Shown: positions 1 through 11,800, counted from the first letter of the stretch. The stretch is DNA of 29,684 nt from a virus (IMGVR_UViG_3300017917_002140:1-29684), one strand, 5' to 3'. The notes: generated by a model from the letters alone, not told the origin. Program-made: numbers and translations.

Positions 1-961
1 CACCTCCGCCACCACCAGCAACAGCAACAGGAACCCCATTTACTATTACTAGTGAAGCTCCGCCGCCGCCGCCGCCGCCGCCGGAGTATGGTCTCGGACC
101 AGCAGCAGAACCATTGGCTCCACTAAAGCTGCCAAATCCTGATAAGTTAGTACGACTTGCACCACCTATTCCGCCGGGTGCATTACCAGAATTACTTGAT
201 CCGGCAGTACCGCCGTCGCCAACTACAACTTCAATAACATCATTTTTCTCTACGCTAAAATTAACCTTGTGAAATTGACCTGGTGCTCCGTCACCGCCAC
301 GACTGCCGGCGTCCATACCGCCACCGCCACCACCGCCACCCCATAGATACGCAACTACATCCATTGCTATTGGAGCCGTTAATGTGTATCGCCCGCATGT
401 TCTTGTATATTCTGACACTACGGCTGTGGATCTAGTGTCCCATAAAACATTATCGTTGTAGTCAGATATAGTCATCCCAAATCCGGCTACATCGTGTTGA
501 TTAGCTACTTCGAATCGTAATTGATTAATACCTTTAGCTAAAGTGATTGGATATCTAGCAGGAAATGTTGACCAATCTGTAGTTCTATAGCCTCCCCAGC
601 CCCACCAGCCGCCGTAACCATACCATCCATAGCCGCCACCCCACCAGCCACCCCACCACCACCAATGATGATGTTCAACGGTTTGTGTAGTGCCATTTAC
701 TTTTAAGTCGTTGATATAAACTGCGCCGGTATTGTCTGCGCTTGATCGAATAAAATATTCACCGGTATAGGGAGCGTCAAAAATTCTGTAGATTGTATGG
801 CTCCCGCCTGCATTTGTTGTGTTAGGCCATACTGCATACTGCCGCAAAAAACTATTCCATCTACGATCGTCCCTTGCGTATAATACTGGAGGGCTTTGAA
901 CAGGATTTCCGCTTGGTCCAGAAATTCCAAATATGTTTACTATAGGTTGTCTATCTGCCAT
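1..961 (-). CDS. Gly/Trp-rich tail-fibre adhesin, 3' end cut off by window edge
   Basis: This open frame runs from the ATG at 961 to the window edge (320 codons, no stop), so the protein is partial at its C terminus. Residues about 25-195 read like a ligand-binding beta-sandwich of the PA14/galactose-binding type (phrases such as YTGEYFIRSSADN, ITLAKGINQLRFEV and VLWDTRS). That fold is interrupted by an aromatic loop at residues 97-125 with ten Trp, four Tyr and twelve Gly. From residue 207 it becomes a glycine-rich domain: W207 followed by eight Gly, then VVVGDGGTAG, an eight-Gly run at 294-301, and VAVAGGGGG at the edge. This is the pattern of the phage glycine-rich adhesin domain. The start lies 2 bp after the stop of the upstream fibre gene, with no clear Shine-Dalgarno sequence, so translational coupling is likely. 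Last in the tail block, it is inferred to be a receptor-binding or fibre-tip protein. Receptor unknown. Confidence 0.8.
   Translation of the reverse strand, partial: MADRQPIVNIFGISGPSGNPVQSPPVLYARDDRRWNSFLRQYAVWPNTTNAGGSHTIYRIFDAPYTGEYFIRSSADNTGAVYINDLKVNGTTQTVEHHHWWWWGGWWGGGYGWYGYGGWWGWGGYRTTDWSTFPARYPITLAKGINQLRFEVANQHDVAGFGMTISDYNDNVLWDTRSTAVVSEYTRTCGRYTLTAPIAMDVVAYLWGGGGGGGGMDAGSRGGDGAPGQFHKVNFSVEKNDVIEVVVGDGGTAGSSNSGNAPGGIGGASRTNLSGFGSFSGANGSAAGPRPYSGGGGGGGGASLVIVNGVPVAVAGGGGG
62..82 (-). repeat. (GCC/GGC)7 trinucleotide repeat coding polyglycine
   Basis: Seven tandem GGC codons followed by one GGA give Gly294-Gly301 of the adhesin. Each repeat unit is one codon, so slippage would change the polyglycine length without shifting the frame. 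It is strikingly GC-rich in an otherwise AT-rich window. Confidence 0.9.
587..673 (-). other. Aromatic Trp/Tyr/Gly low-complexity loop in the adhesin
   Basis: Codons for residues 97-125 of the partial adhesin spell three His, then 26 residues made only of Trp (10), Gly (12) and Tyr (4), starting HHHWWWWGGWWGGG. The reading frame is open on both sides and the flanks look like beta-strands of one domain, so this appears to be an exposed loop inserted in a beta-sandwich. An aromatic surface that stacks on sugar rings is a plausible role; that part is inference. Confidence 0.85.
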
Positions 962-963
962 AA

Positions 964-2091
964 TTAGGTGTATTTGAACCAGAAATCTCCGTTTGAACCA
1001 ATGGATGCATCAGGATCTCCGGTACTTATGAACTTTCTACTACCGTCCCAAAATACACTTCTAGTCATTACGTACTGGGTGGTAGCAATCTGTGTATTAT
1101 TAGCCCCAAATGTTGGAGTAGGAGCCACTGGCGTACCAGTAAATGTCGGGCTGTTAATATCTGATTTAGTATTAATATTAGCAACCAAAGCTGTTGTTTG
1201 CGCTAGATTTACTGCATCAATCTTGGTATTAAGATTAGTGACATTGACATTTGTTGTCGCAATACTAGCATTAATAGCTGTTACATTTCCTTGTAAAGCT
1301 ACATTTACATCTTTAATATTTTTTGTTAATCCATAGGTGCCTTCAGTATCGCCTATTAGACCCAGTATCGTTTCAACATTTCCGCTGATAGCAATATAGG
1401 TATCTAGATTAATCTGATCTACTCTATTATTAGTAGCACGTATTGCAATTTGAGCGTTAGCTGCTGTTAAGTTTGCACGTAGTTGATTTTCTTCATCAAT
1501 TCGACTAGTTAGATTTGCATTAATCACTGCTACATTAGTAGATAACGCCGTAGTGGCGTGATATCTTGCATTTTGAATTTCGCTGTCTAGATATAATTTA
1601 GTAGGAATTCCAAAATTACTAGTAGCGTTTGCTAGTACTGTTATTAATCCTGTACTACCTTCGATGTTTAAAACATTTGTACTGGTACCATTTACATTTG
1701 CAAATAAACTAATATTCCCGTTATTAGTTTGATTGTTTAAAGTAACTAAGCCAGCTACTTCTTTTATTTCTAAGTTATTAGCACCAATGGTTAAATTTCC
1801 AGTTAAATCAACATTACCAACAATGTCTGATCCTACTGTAATCCATGTTGAACCATTAAATGCTTTAATATTATTTGTGCTAGTATCGTACCACAATTGA
1901 CCTTTAATTGGATTTGCTGGGCTTGAATCTAAAGCAAAATTTTCTAATAGATGTACAAAGTTTTCATTGGTTTGATCACCATAATTTTGTACTAGCCTAC
2001 CAAATAATGTAAGACTAGTACTAGTAGTATCTTTAGTACCATCTAGTACTACAATTGCTGTTCCATCAGTCTTATTAACAAAATATGACAT
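964..2091 (-). CDS. Tail-fibre-type structural protein, 375 aa
   Basis: The N-terminal segment (residues about 30-85) carries NENFVHLLENFA, then PIKGQLWYDTSTNNIKAFNGSTW spread over the following residues, a block typical of tail fibres in T4-like marine phages. Residues about 85-300 are rich in Asn, Thr, Ala and Ile with long alternating polar/apolar stretches, consistent with a trimeric beta-fibrous or coiled-coil shaft. Near the C terminus is SPTFTGTPVAPTPTFG, a linker common in fibre proteins, and it ends with a short aromatic tail (NGDFWFKYT). The ATG at 2091 has an AGGA nine bases upstream, inside the end of the previous gene. It sits 6 bp after the 234-aa gene and 2 bp before the adhesin, so the two fibre-like products are probably made together. 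Whether it is a shaft, an adaptor or a short fibre cannot be decided. Confidence 0.8.
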   Translation of the reverse strand: MSYFVNKTDGTAIVVLDGTKDTTSTSLTLFGRLVQNYGDQTNENFVHLLENFALDSSPANPIKGQLWYDTSTNNIKAFNGSTWITVGSDIVGNVDLTGNLTIGANNLEIKEVAGLVTLNNQTNNGNISLFANVNGTSTNVLNIEGSTGLITVLANATSNFGIPTKLYLDSEIQNARYHATTALSTNVAVINANLTSRIDEENQLRANLTAANAQIAIRATNNRVDQINLDTYIAISGNVETILGLIGDTEGTYGLTKNIKDVNVALQGNVTAINASIATTNVNVTNLNTKIDAVNLAQTTALVANINTKSDINSPTFTGTPVAPTPTFGANNTQIATTQYVMTRSVFWDGSRKFISTGDPDASIGSNGDFWFKYT

Positions 2092-2097
2092 AGTTTA

Positions 2098-2802
2098 TTA
2101 TCCTGCGCTAGTTAAGTTAGTTAGAGTTTGTATTCTAACTGTGTAATCAATTTGAATTAGTCGATTAAGCGATTTTTGCACAGGGTGGAACACAACGTGA
2201 GTTAATAATTTTCCTGTAGTAGTTAGCCCCGATGTTCCATCAGTGCTACGAGCTTTTAATCCAAGTTCGTCAAATGTGTAAGTGTCATCTAAGGTTGTAG
2301 AATTATCAAATGCACTTTGCCCAGCTGGCTCGCCGTAATCTAATAAGCAGCTAATTACAAGATCCGAATAGATACGCCCTGGGGTGTGTCTAACTTCAAT
2401 TTTATTTCTAGTAGGGTCAGTATTTAAGGTGCTGGTGTTATCTACAATCTTTGCAAAAGTGGGATTATACAAATTGCTATTACTTGTATTAATGTTTGAT
2501 GGCAAATAGTTAATAACTCCAGTTGGGTCAATACTGGTCCCACCATTACCAAAATGCATTTCGTAAATGTAGCTCTGTCCTTTATTTGCTAAAGTATAAG
2601 CGATCGCTTCACTAATGTTTTCGTAGTGGATAGCATTGCGTTTATCAACATATACTTCGCCTGAATTGGGATCAAAGATTTTAATGTGTCCTTGAACATA
2701 CACCCCACCATTTTCGTCGGGTTTTTTTTCTGTTTCTGTAGAATTACTCATTGATAAGTCCGTATTTTTGTCCATATCAGTATTTAGCTGTGGCTTTGTC
2801 AT
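2098..2802 (-). CDS. Baseplate/tail-associated structural protein, 234 aa, function unknown
   Basis: The first 30 residues are polar and probably disordered. From about residue 34 the sequence becomes folded-looking: VYVQGHIKIFDPNSGEVYVD, then KRNAIHYENISEAIAYTLA and an aromatic Gly-rich turn (YEMHFGNGGTS). I associate this pattern with small virion proteins next to fibre genes in marine T4-like phages, but no biochemical role is known to me. Its ATG overlaps the TGA of the giant gene by four bases (ATGA), which argues for translational coupling and a matched output. In-frame ATGs at residues 10 and 18 are possible alternative starts. An adaptor between giant protein and fibres would fit its position; this is inference. 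Confidence 0.7.
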   Translation of the reverse strand: MTKPQLNTDMDKNTDLSMSNSTETEKKPDENGGVYVQGHIKIFDPNSGEVYVDKRNAIHYENISEAIAYTLANKGQSYIYEMHFGNGGTSIDPTGVINYLPSNINTSNSNLYNPTFAKIVDNTSTLNTDPTRNKIEVRHTPGRIYSDLVISCLLDYGEPAGQSAFDNSTTLDDTYTFDELGLKARSTDGTSGLTTTGKLLTHVVFHPVQKSLNRLIQIDYTVRIQTLTNLTSAG

Positions 2803-5800
2803 GGTATATAACTCACTTGTTCTTTAATAAATTGGGCTGCATCACTAGTGCTACCTTCTAATCCAACTCCAGTTCCTAACGGAATCCATAAATTACTTTG
2901 TACAATCGACGTAGGCGTACTTAATGTAACGTTTCCAGAATTATCAATTTCGCCTAGTACTTTCATTGCAGTTACATTTGCAAGTGTGTATTGCCAACTG
3001 CTAGTTGAAGGAGTGAAAATCGACACTGTGTTTGCTCCCCCAATAGTAAGATTACCAGAAACAAATTGTACAGCAACTACATTTCCGGAACTAACAGATT
3101 CTAGTAGTTTTACATTTGCGGTATTGGCATTTTGTGTAATGTAACTTCCCACATTAGCAGTAATTGGAGATCCTAATTGTATTCTCCATGTTACGTTTGC
3201 AGCAGTTTTAAATGCTCCCGAAACTGTAGAAATTTTTGGTGCAGTATTTGGCAATCCTTGAACCAAGCTTCCGTCGGATACTCGTGTTCCTGCAAGATGA
3301 ATATTTGCTGATCCTGTTCCATCAACTCCTCTACGTAATTGTGATAGCGTATTTGGATATACTTGTTTTACATTTGCACTATTAATGTAGGTAGTGGCGT
3401 TAGCATAAACGTTAGCAAGGACCAAATAAGTATTACCACTATGTGCAATCAAACTATCAACTGCGAACTTAGTATTTGGAGCCCAGCTGTCAGCTGATGC
3501 TAATTTCGCTGAATCATATTTTTGATAATAATGAATTAGTTCCCCATTGACATAAACTTCGCCTGGGATTCCTACGCTAGCACCGGGATCTGGTAAAATT
3601 GATGCATCTGTAACAAAAATATCAGTATCGGTAATATTTAAATTTGCCGATAATGTAGTAGTTGCGTTAGCACTTATACGATAAAACTCAATATTACCGC
3701 GCATCGGCTGGAATTCTCTAAATCCATATGTAGCTGTATTACTTGCATTATTAGTGAATACTCTAATCTCTAATGCATCAAATACTCGACCGGGTATTAA
3801 TTCCTCTGGGGCATGACTGTTATATGCATCCACATAAGCACCACCAACAATATTAATATCTTCAGGTCTAGTTCCTAGTGCAGTATCTTTATAGAAACTT
3901 GCAATATTAGAATCTAATAAAGTATCAATTGTTAAGTTAGTAATTTTAACATTAGCAGTACCTCCGGCTATAATTTCCGAGATGCTTGCTGCTTTTGGCA
4001 CACCGTTAATTGAAATGGTGTTAGCAGAAACAGTGAATCCAGTTGTACTATGTATAATCTGAATCACATTGGCACTAGAATAATTATGCAACACGTATGC
4101 GTTTGCTCTTGTGTTTGCTTGTGTAATATAATCCCCTTCTTGTAAGCTAACGTTACTGTTTAGGGTAATAGTATAGATAGTTTCAATTGGAGGACCTGAT
4201 ACCATGATTTCACTGTGGTCAATACTTATAATTCTAAAATCAGCATTGTTCTTAAAATCAAAATTGTACTGTCCCTGGATACGCAGAGTATCGTTTAATT
4301 CAAAACCAATCTTAGCAAAATCAACTTGTTGTATATTTGCACTAGTTATACGCATTCCAGTATAATTAAAACCAATTACATCACTAGTAATAGCGTAACT
4401 ATTAGCGTCAAAGGATTTACCTAAAACTCTATTACCTGGGTAAGTAGTTCCGAACATTAACTGTCCAAAATCTTTACCTGGTCTTCCTACTTCGGGGTAA
4501 TAATATGAAGTGATTCTATCGGCCGCTGATAGAAGTATGTTTCCGTCATCAATTCTAGAATATCTAGAAAAATCAAAAACAGACTGACTACTTACATTTG
4601 CATTTGTGGCAATATAAGCAACATTATTATAGTATACGATGTTTCCATTAGTGATATAGACATTGCTATCAATAGGATTAATGCCAACGGAATTAAAAAT
4701 ATAATTTCTAATAGAGTTTGACCCCGAATCACTTATGTACATACCAGTACCGTCGTACTTAAAATACATTCCGGTTGGAGTATCTGTGTTTAGTCTAAAA
4801 CTATTCGACGGAATAGCAGTTGAAACGTCCCAATTAACTGTTAAGGTATATTCATGCAAGTAATCATTTTGCTGACCGATTACATATAATTTTGACCCGT
4901 CTGATTTAAATCTAACTGATGTGGGAATATTATCTTGCACAGACACCACTAAATTTTTTCCAGAATATGTAGCCGTTTCAACTTGCCATGGTGTTGTTAA
5001 AGTATATTGATAAACAGTATCGCTTAATGTCCCGACAACATACATATTAAGACCATCTTTACTAAACTCGACGGCTCTAGGACTTGATTCTTGAGACGAA
5101 ATACTTTTTGCTGAAACATTTGATGCAGTATTCACCATCCAAGGAGTTGCAAGTCTATATTCATAGATATTATCTGTAGTGGTGCCGGCGATGTACATTT
5201 TAGTACCGTCATCTTTAAAATATAATCCTTGAATATTTGTGTCTTGAGTTGCCACACTAAATGCGCCTACATTTGATGCTGTAGTAGTATCCCATGGAGT
5301 AGATAATGTATATTGATAGATTCTGTCTGAATCATTACCAGCAACATACATACTTGTTCCGGTATCGTTAAAGAATAATTCAGTGATGTCTGAATCCTGA
5401 TCACCGACACCGCTGTTTAGATCGTTAAATTCTAATCTATCAAGATTCCATGCATTTGCGTTATTACCATCAACAACGATTGTTTTTTCATAAGGAGTAT
5501 TTGGTTGCCATTCAACTATATTACTTGTGTAAGTTATTCTATCAAATTTTATAGTTGTTATAATGTCTCTAACAGTATTGTAACTTCCGTTAATATTATA
5601 TTCGTTATTTAAAATTGGGTAAGCTGTTGCACCCGAACCAACACCGTTGATATACACAGTAGGTGTAGAAGTATAACCGCTACCGGGATCAGTAACAAAT
5701 ATACCAGTTAATTGTCCAGTAGCAGGATTTATTGTGGTGATTGCACTTGCACCAGCCCCACCACCGCCAATGATTTCAACGTTAGGCGCAGTAGTGTAAT

Positions 5801-8800
5801 TTATTCCCACATTTCCTATTAAGTAATTTGTAACTTTATATTTGTAATTTTCAGCATAAGCAGAATAAAGAGGAAGAGTAAAATACCCAGCATCCGCTGC
5901 GGTATCAATGTCTGGTGATTTATAAATCTCAAGATCTTTATAGTATCTTCCAGGAACATCAAAATCTGTCCAAGTGCCTGTTGCTTCGTCTGTTTTACTG
6001 TACAGAGGAACGTATTCTCTAACAGCCGTACGGTAGGGTTTGGCTTCGTTGATGTATTCGTTATAGAAACTTTGATTATCTCTAATATAGTTCGGAATCT
6101 GCTCTAGAGTTCTTAAATTATGGAATATATCAATGAAACTAGTCTTAAAGATCCAATCTGGACTCTTTTGTTCAGCAAAAATATAATTAACAATAGAGAA
6201 GAATAATGTATTAAATTCAATTGCTAGGCTATTAATTAAAATTTCTTCATATACACTATTAAAAATTTTACCAATTTCTGTGCCGGCTGCTGGATCAAAA
6301 TCCACAATATCAAAAACTGTAGAGTCAAATCCTGCGCCCCAATTTACTTCGTATAATCGACTGTTTAGCGTTAATGTTGCATTTGCAGCAGCTATTAGCG
6401 TTAAACTAAGATCACTCTCTACTCGATAAATTAGCCAATTTCCTGCACCGTCATCTAATATTTGAATATATTGTCCGGCTACAAGATCAACAGTTTGAAT
6501 CGCTCCGTAGTTTGCAACGACGTAACTTATGTCTGTTCCTGCAACATATTCCGAGCTATACCAATCAATTGGATCCCACCAAATACTAGTTTTATAGCTT
6601 TGAATATATTTTAAATCAAATTCTTTAGTAACACCATTGAAAACATATAGAGTCCAGCGACCGTCGTATCGAGAGTCTATTGGTATTAAAATAGTATATC
6701 CATCAACAAAAGTATCCACATCAAGGTATGACAGTTCTGCAAATGATGCTACTTCATCGTCATATACTGTTGGCAAGGGTTCTTCTGCAAATAAAGTTGA
6801 TGCATTGCTAATTAACAGAACAGGATATTGAACAAAAATATCATTTAAATTAATTACAAAACTTTTTAGTGCTTCAATGCGATCTAAAAATACTCCTTGT
6901 CGAGGACGTATTAACAATCCAATTCTATTTTCAACTGTTAGTTTTGGATCTGGTACTAATTTTCCAGCTTCGTCGAATCCTCTGTAACTTTCGCGTAGCT
7001 TGTTAATAATTCTCTGTGGCAATACCTGACTAGGGTTACCTTGCTGTATAAGTTGATATTCGTTGTGTATAAGATTACTATTTTTTATATCACAAGTTTC
7101 TATATGTAAAACAATGTCTTTGCTACTTAAAAGATTTGAAATATTATATAAAGCAAAACTATTTTGTGCCATTGGCCCAATATAAGGAAGATTTTGATCT
7201 TTTGGATTGCTTATATATTTTTCTAAACTAGACACACTTAGTGTTCGCTTAGATTTAATAACATCAACAGATGTTTTATCTCCAACCCAATAATAATATT
7301 TTTGTGAAATAATTCCTGTTGCAGGATCTACTATCGTTACACTTGTGTAGGCAGAATTGTCTTGATACTTCGGAACTCCGTCTCCTCCTGCCGCAACATA
7401 TTGACTAGGTAAGAAATTACTTTCAACCCATTCATAAATTTTAACTTGGCTTCCTGGGAATAAATTACCCCAATTTTTTATTCTATATTGTAAAGAGCCT
7501 TGTTCGTATTCAATAAAACTTGCTTGGCTTGTGTCCCACCAAGTTCTTCCTACATGTCTATTAGACCAATAGAAAGTAGAATTTTTTATTACATCAGAAT
7601 TTGCAGTAGTGTTATAAGAAGCCGGATCGTATTCTTCTTTATAATCTAGTTCCTGATCTACTACTCCCAATATCTTTCCTTTTGCAGGATCATAAACATC
7701 AAAGAAATTTAAGATAGTCTGAGTTTTTTTATTGTAGATAAATGCAGAATCAATAGCCGAAGGATCAACTTGGTTATTTTTATATCTGATTAAATTCCAG
7801 CCAGATCTGTTATCTTCGTTATAGTAAGTGTATATACTACCACCTGACTGTACAATATTAAAATCGTTACTTACGCCTACTGCCATTGAATCACCAACTA
7901 GACTAATGCCGGAACCAAAATTGTATCCGGTGTCTAGATCTGGACCTACTAACTTTTGTGTAAATGCAAACAACGAAGGATTATCAATTGATTCATAAGG
8001 ATTTTGCATTAAGTCATACATATAGACTGCGCCCGAATCTTTAATTTCATCAACAAACACTGTACTTTCGCTATCAAAAGTAGTCGCCGAATAACTTGAG
8101 TCAAACGTAATTGGAATGCTAATATCAGCACCTTCACTACCTATTGCTAAAACTCCAACTGCCTGCGATAAACCTAATGCTGTACCAAACCGTTCGCCAA
8201 CATTATTTGGGTGTTTGATAATCTGTGTCTTTTTATATAATTCAATTCCAAGATCAGCAAGAGCAGTACCGGTACTTCCGGGCTTAATATCTAGTTTTTC
8301 ATTGGCCACAGCAACATCGCTATTAATTCTTAATTGTCCTTGATAGTTTTCCGCAGTAACTCCGGGAATATTAGAATTGTTAATAGAAATAACAACACTG
8401 TCTAGACTAGTTCCTGTTAAGACAACATTCCTGTCATTAATCACTAAAGTATGACCCACAGTAACAGTAGGGTTAGTTATAGTTCCAGTTACTTGACCAT
8501 ACACTCTTCCAACATTTACATAACGAGTTACCAGACCTGATCCGTAATTGATTTCTGCATAGTACGGGCTGCTTGAATATAAATTGCATCCAGATCCACA
8601 CATTGCCAATATACTTCCAAATTTTTGTCCTGTTACTCCAAATTCAGACGCATCAATTGACTGATCCAACACAAATTGGTTAGTTTCGATCCTTATTTTC
8701 TGCCCGCCAGCTGGGGTTGCAAATCCCGGGAACTGTACAACATTTAATGTACCAGAAGGTCTATACCAATCTACGTTTTCTTTTAAGACTGTATTATTAA

Positions 8801-11800
8801 ATAATACTCTATATACGTCATTAAAATCGTCGGGTGCAGTAAATGTACCCGAGAACCCATCAGTTGTAAATTCTGTAATTGTTCTGTGATAAACATTAAC
8901 AGTGCCTTCGTTGGCGGTTCCGTTAATTGATTTATAATTAGCACCAACAGCAATCATTGACGCATCTCGATTGACAGCAATTGCACAACCAAAATTTGTA
9001 TCTGCTGCTCCAGTCAAAGTATCAATTAATTGATAGTACGATGATTTTTTAAGTATATCAAATCTTTCAAAGAGTGTAGGTGCGGTCCCAAAGGTACAAT
9101 TTGTTACTTGTCCTGCCGATCCTACTGTAATTGTTAGATCGTTAGCAGGTGACGTACCTCCTAAATCAGTACCCGCGATTGTTAAGGTATCTCCGGCTGT
9201 ATATCCAGAACCGGCACTAATTCTAATAGTATCTGTATAAACGCCAACGTTGCTATGAATTACAGTAAACTTAGCACCCGTACCTGTACCGCCTGTGGCA
9301 CTTAAATTTGTGTAGGTTAATGTTCCGGCGCCGCTTATTGCATTTCCTGTAGTAGTAAATGCAGTAATACCGTTTGAAGCTTGTGTTATTGTGTATTCAA
9401 CTGTCGGAACATACTCTGCTGATCTTAAAACAGCAAATACCACAACATCAGTTGGGTCTGTTACAGTTGATGATAATGTATATGTGGTACTTGCACCATC
9501 ACCTTCAAAAGATTGAATGTCCTCTGTGCGAGTCTTTACTGCATAGCACATTACTTTATTAGCGCCAGGCGCACCTATGTAAAGATAAGCACCATCTCTA
9601 CTCATTGCAATAGAACTACCAAATCCGTCGTTTGCTGTTCCTATTGAATCGGTTAAAACCTGTATTAGTACGCCGTCTTTATATACATAAACATACCCTT
9701 GCCCAGTTGAACTATCTGGTGCTCCTACAGCAAAATAACCATTGCCATTGGCAATTACTTTACCAAATCCACTTAGTCCAGTACTGTTTCCGTATAAGAA
9801 GGAACTGGGAATCCAAGAACTTGTACTTGCCTTCCCAAAAATTGCAGCTCGACCTGTTCCTGATCCCGGAGCACCAGCATATAGTAATTGACCTGTAGTA
9901 GGATCTAAGCTAACTGTTTTACCAAAGAAGTCATTGCCTGACAGCTTACTTGCGTCCAACTCAACCTTTGATGCATAATCCCAAGGGTCAATTTTATCAT
10001 ATACTCCCCAATTTTGATTACTATCTAAGTTGCTTACCCAAACTTTATCATTAGGGATCCAACCGGCCACTGGTCGAATTGATTCTACTTCATTGAGATA
10101 ATCAATTTTACTTGAAGTTAGTTTAAACAAAATGCCGACACCAGCAAATGCTTGTGTATCAATCATTTGTTGTAAGTTTTGATATAATCTTACATAAAAT
10201 CTTGAACTATCAATTATACTATCAACTTGATATACGCCATCAAATTTTGGTTCAAAGTTTTTTAATACAATTAAATCATCAACAGCTAGTCCGTGTTCTC
10301 TATCAAAAATTACTTCAACTAAATCATCAATATTATATCTTAATCCATAAACATAACCATTAACTAAACTTGCTCTATAAACATTCCAATTTTTATCAAA
10401 ATCTCTAGCTACCCAGATTTTATATCCAATACCAATGTTATTAACAATTGTAGTTAAAGTCTCGTAATCATTTAAATTAAAAATAGTTGCATCAACATCA
10501 TCAAGATTTACAAATCCTGCTACCGGTAACGGTTTATAATCAATTGGTTGATTTATATCAGCTGTTCTTAGTATGTTTGCTTGATACTCGCCAGATGATT
10601 TAAAAACATTTCTGTTATCAAATGATAATACGTCTGGTTCTTTAACTACAGTATCATCAATTAATTGGAAGGCCGTTGGGTTACTACTAAAATCAGTTTC
10701 ATTTAATTCAAATTCAACAAACTGATTAATATCAGTTGCGCCGTACTCACCTACACGAACAGCCCAGTTTTCGTAAAAATTAATATCAGTATCCAGATTT
10801 CCAAACACTGATCCTTTTAATGCATTTAATGCATTTACTGTTCCTTTTTGCTTAATAAACCCTTGATAGAATTTACTTTGTGTTGTTGGATCGATACCAA
10901 GATTACTAAAATAATCTCTATTTCTAAATCCAATTAATCCGTTACTAAACAGTTGTAGGTCTTCGTTAATTGGTTGATTATCAATATCATAGAAATTAAT
11001 ACCTTGCTGAGCATTAGTAGCAAAGTTATTAATCATGCCAGATTTAAGTTCGGACGCTGGAATTAATTGCCAATTGTTAGTCTGGAATTGATCTGATGCT
11101 GTAATGTTTTTAATGGCAGTATAGAATCTAGATTTATACTTAATAACAGAGCCTTTCAGATAGTCCTTCCCCGAAGCCCACTCATCAACGACATCGCTAC
11201 TATATATAAATCCAGGTAATTCAAGAGTTCCGTTCCAGCTTGCGGTTTTTGCTCCAACAAGTTTCAATCTATATTGTCTATTACCTAATTCCGGCACATA
11301 GATGATGTCATTAAACACTGTAATATTGTCTAATATAAGCAGGTGTTCGTACTGTATTAAATCTAATTCTGCAAATCCAACAGTCTGATCAGCATTTGAA
11401 GTAAATGTAAAAGTATTATTTTCTCTGTTTATTGTAAAATTATTTTTAATAATTGGTTTAAAATTTATGTCCAACACTCTACTAGAGTATGGCATATTTT
11501 TAATTTCGTCAATAGTCGCTTCTCTATCGAATACTTTAAGAACAGTAGATACCGGGCTAAGAACAAGAACACTACCAGGGCGCCATCCTTGACTTGACCA
11601 GTGTAAAAATTCCTTGGCGCTTAGAATCCAATCTTTTTGCTCTTTAAGATCGTTATCTCTATCAATAAAAATAAATCCTTGCGCTAGTAGATAACGCTGG
11701 TAACTTACTAAGAAATCAACTACTTGTTGTTTTGTATTAAATTCAAATCCATAAGGAACAGTATATTTTGCTTTTTTAAAGTCTTTGTAGATTGTTCCGC

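Noticed and set aside
703-930. A 75-codon minus-strand frame starting with ATG at 930
   Set aside because: It lies fully inside the adhesin gene in another frame. The adhesin frame is open from 961 to the window edge and has recognisable domains; this one does not.
968-1336. A 122-codon plus-strand frame with hydrophobic, membrane-like sequence
   Set aside because: It is the antisense of the 375-aa fibre gene. Its hydrophobicity comes from reading Asn/Thr codons backwards, and it has no ribosome site.
2848-3144. Plus-strand frames inside the giant gene (also at 8116, 9374, 9632, 10148, 14710, 15972)
   Set aside because: All lie antisense to a gene with conserved domains, lack ribosome sites and read as Leu/Ile-rich mirror sequence.
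4690-5400. Regularly spaced repeats considered as a CRISPR-like or tandem DNA array
   Set aside because: Spacing is about 150 bases and similarity is at protein level in the coding frame, so it is a protein repeat rather than a CRISPR array.
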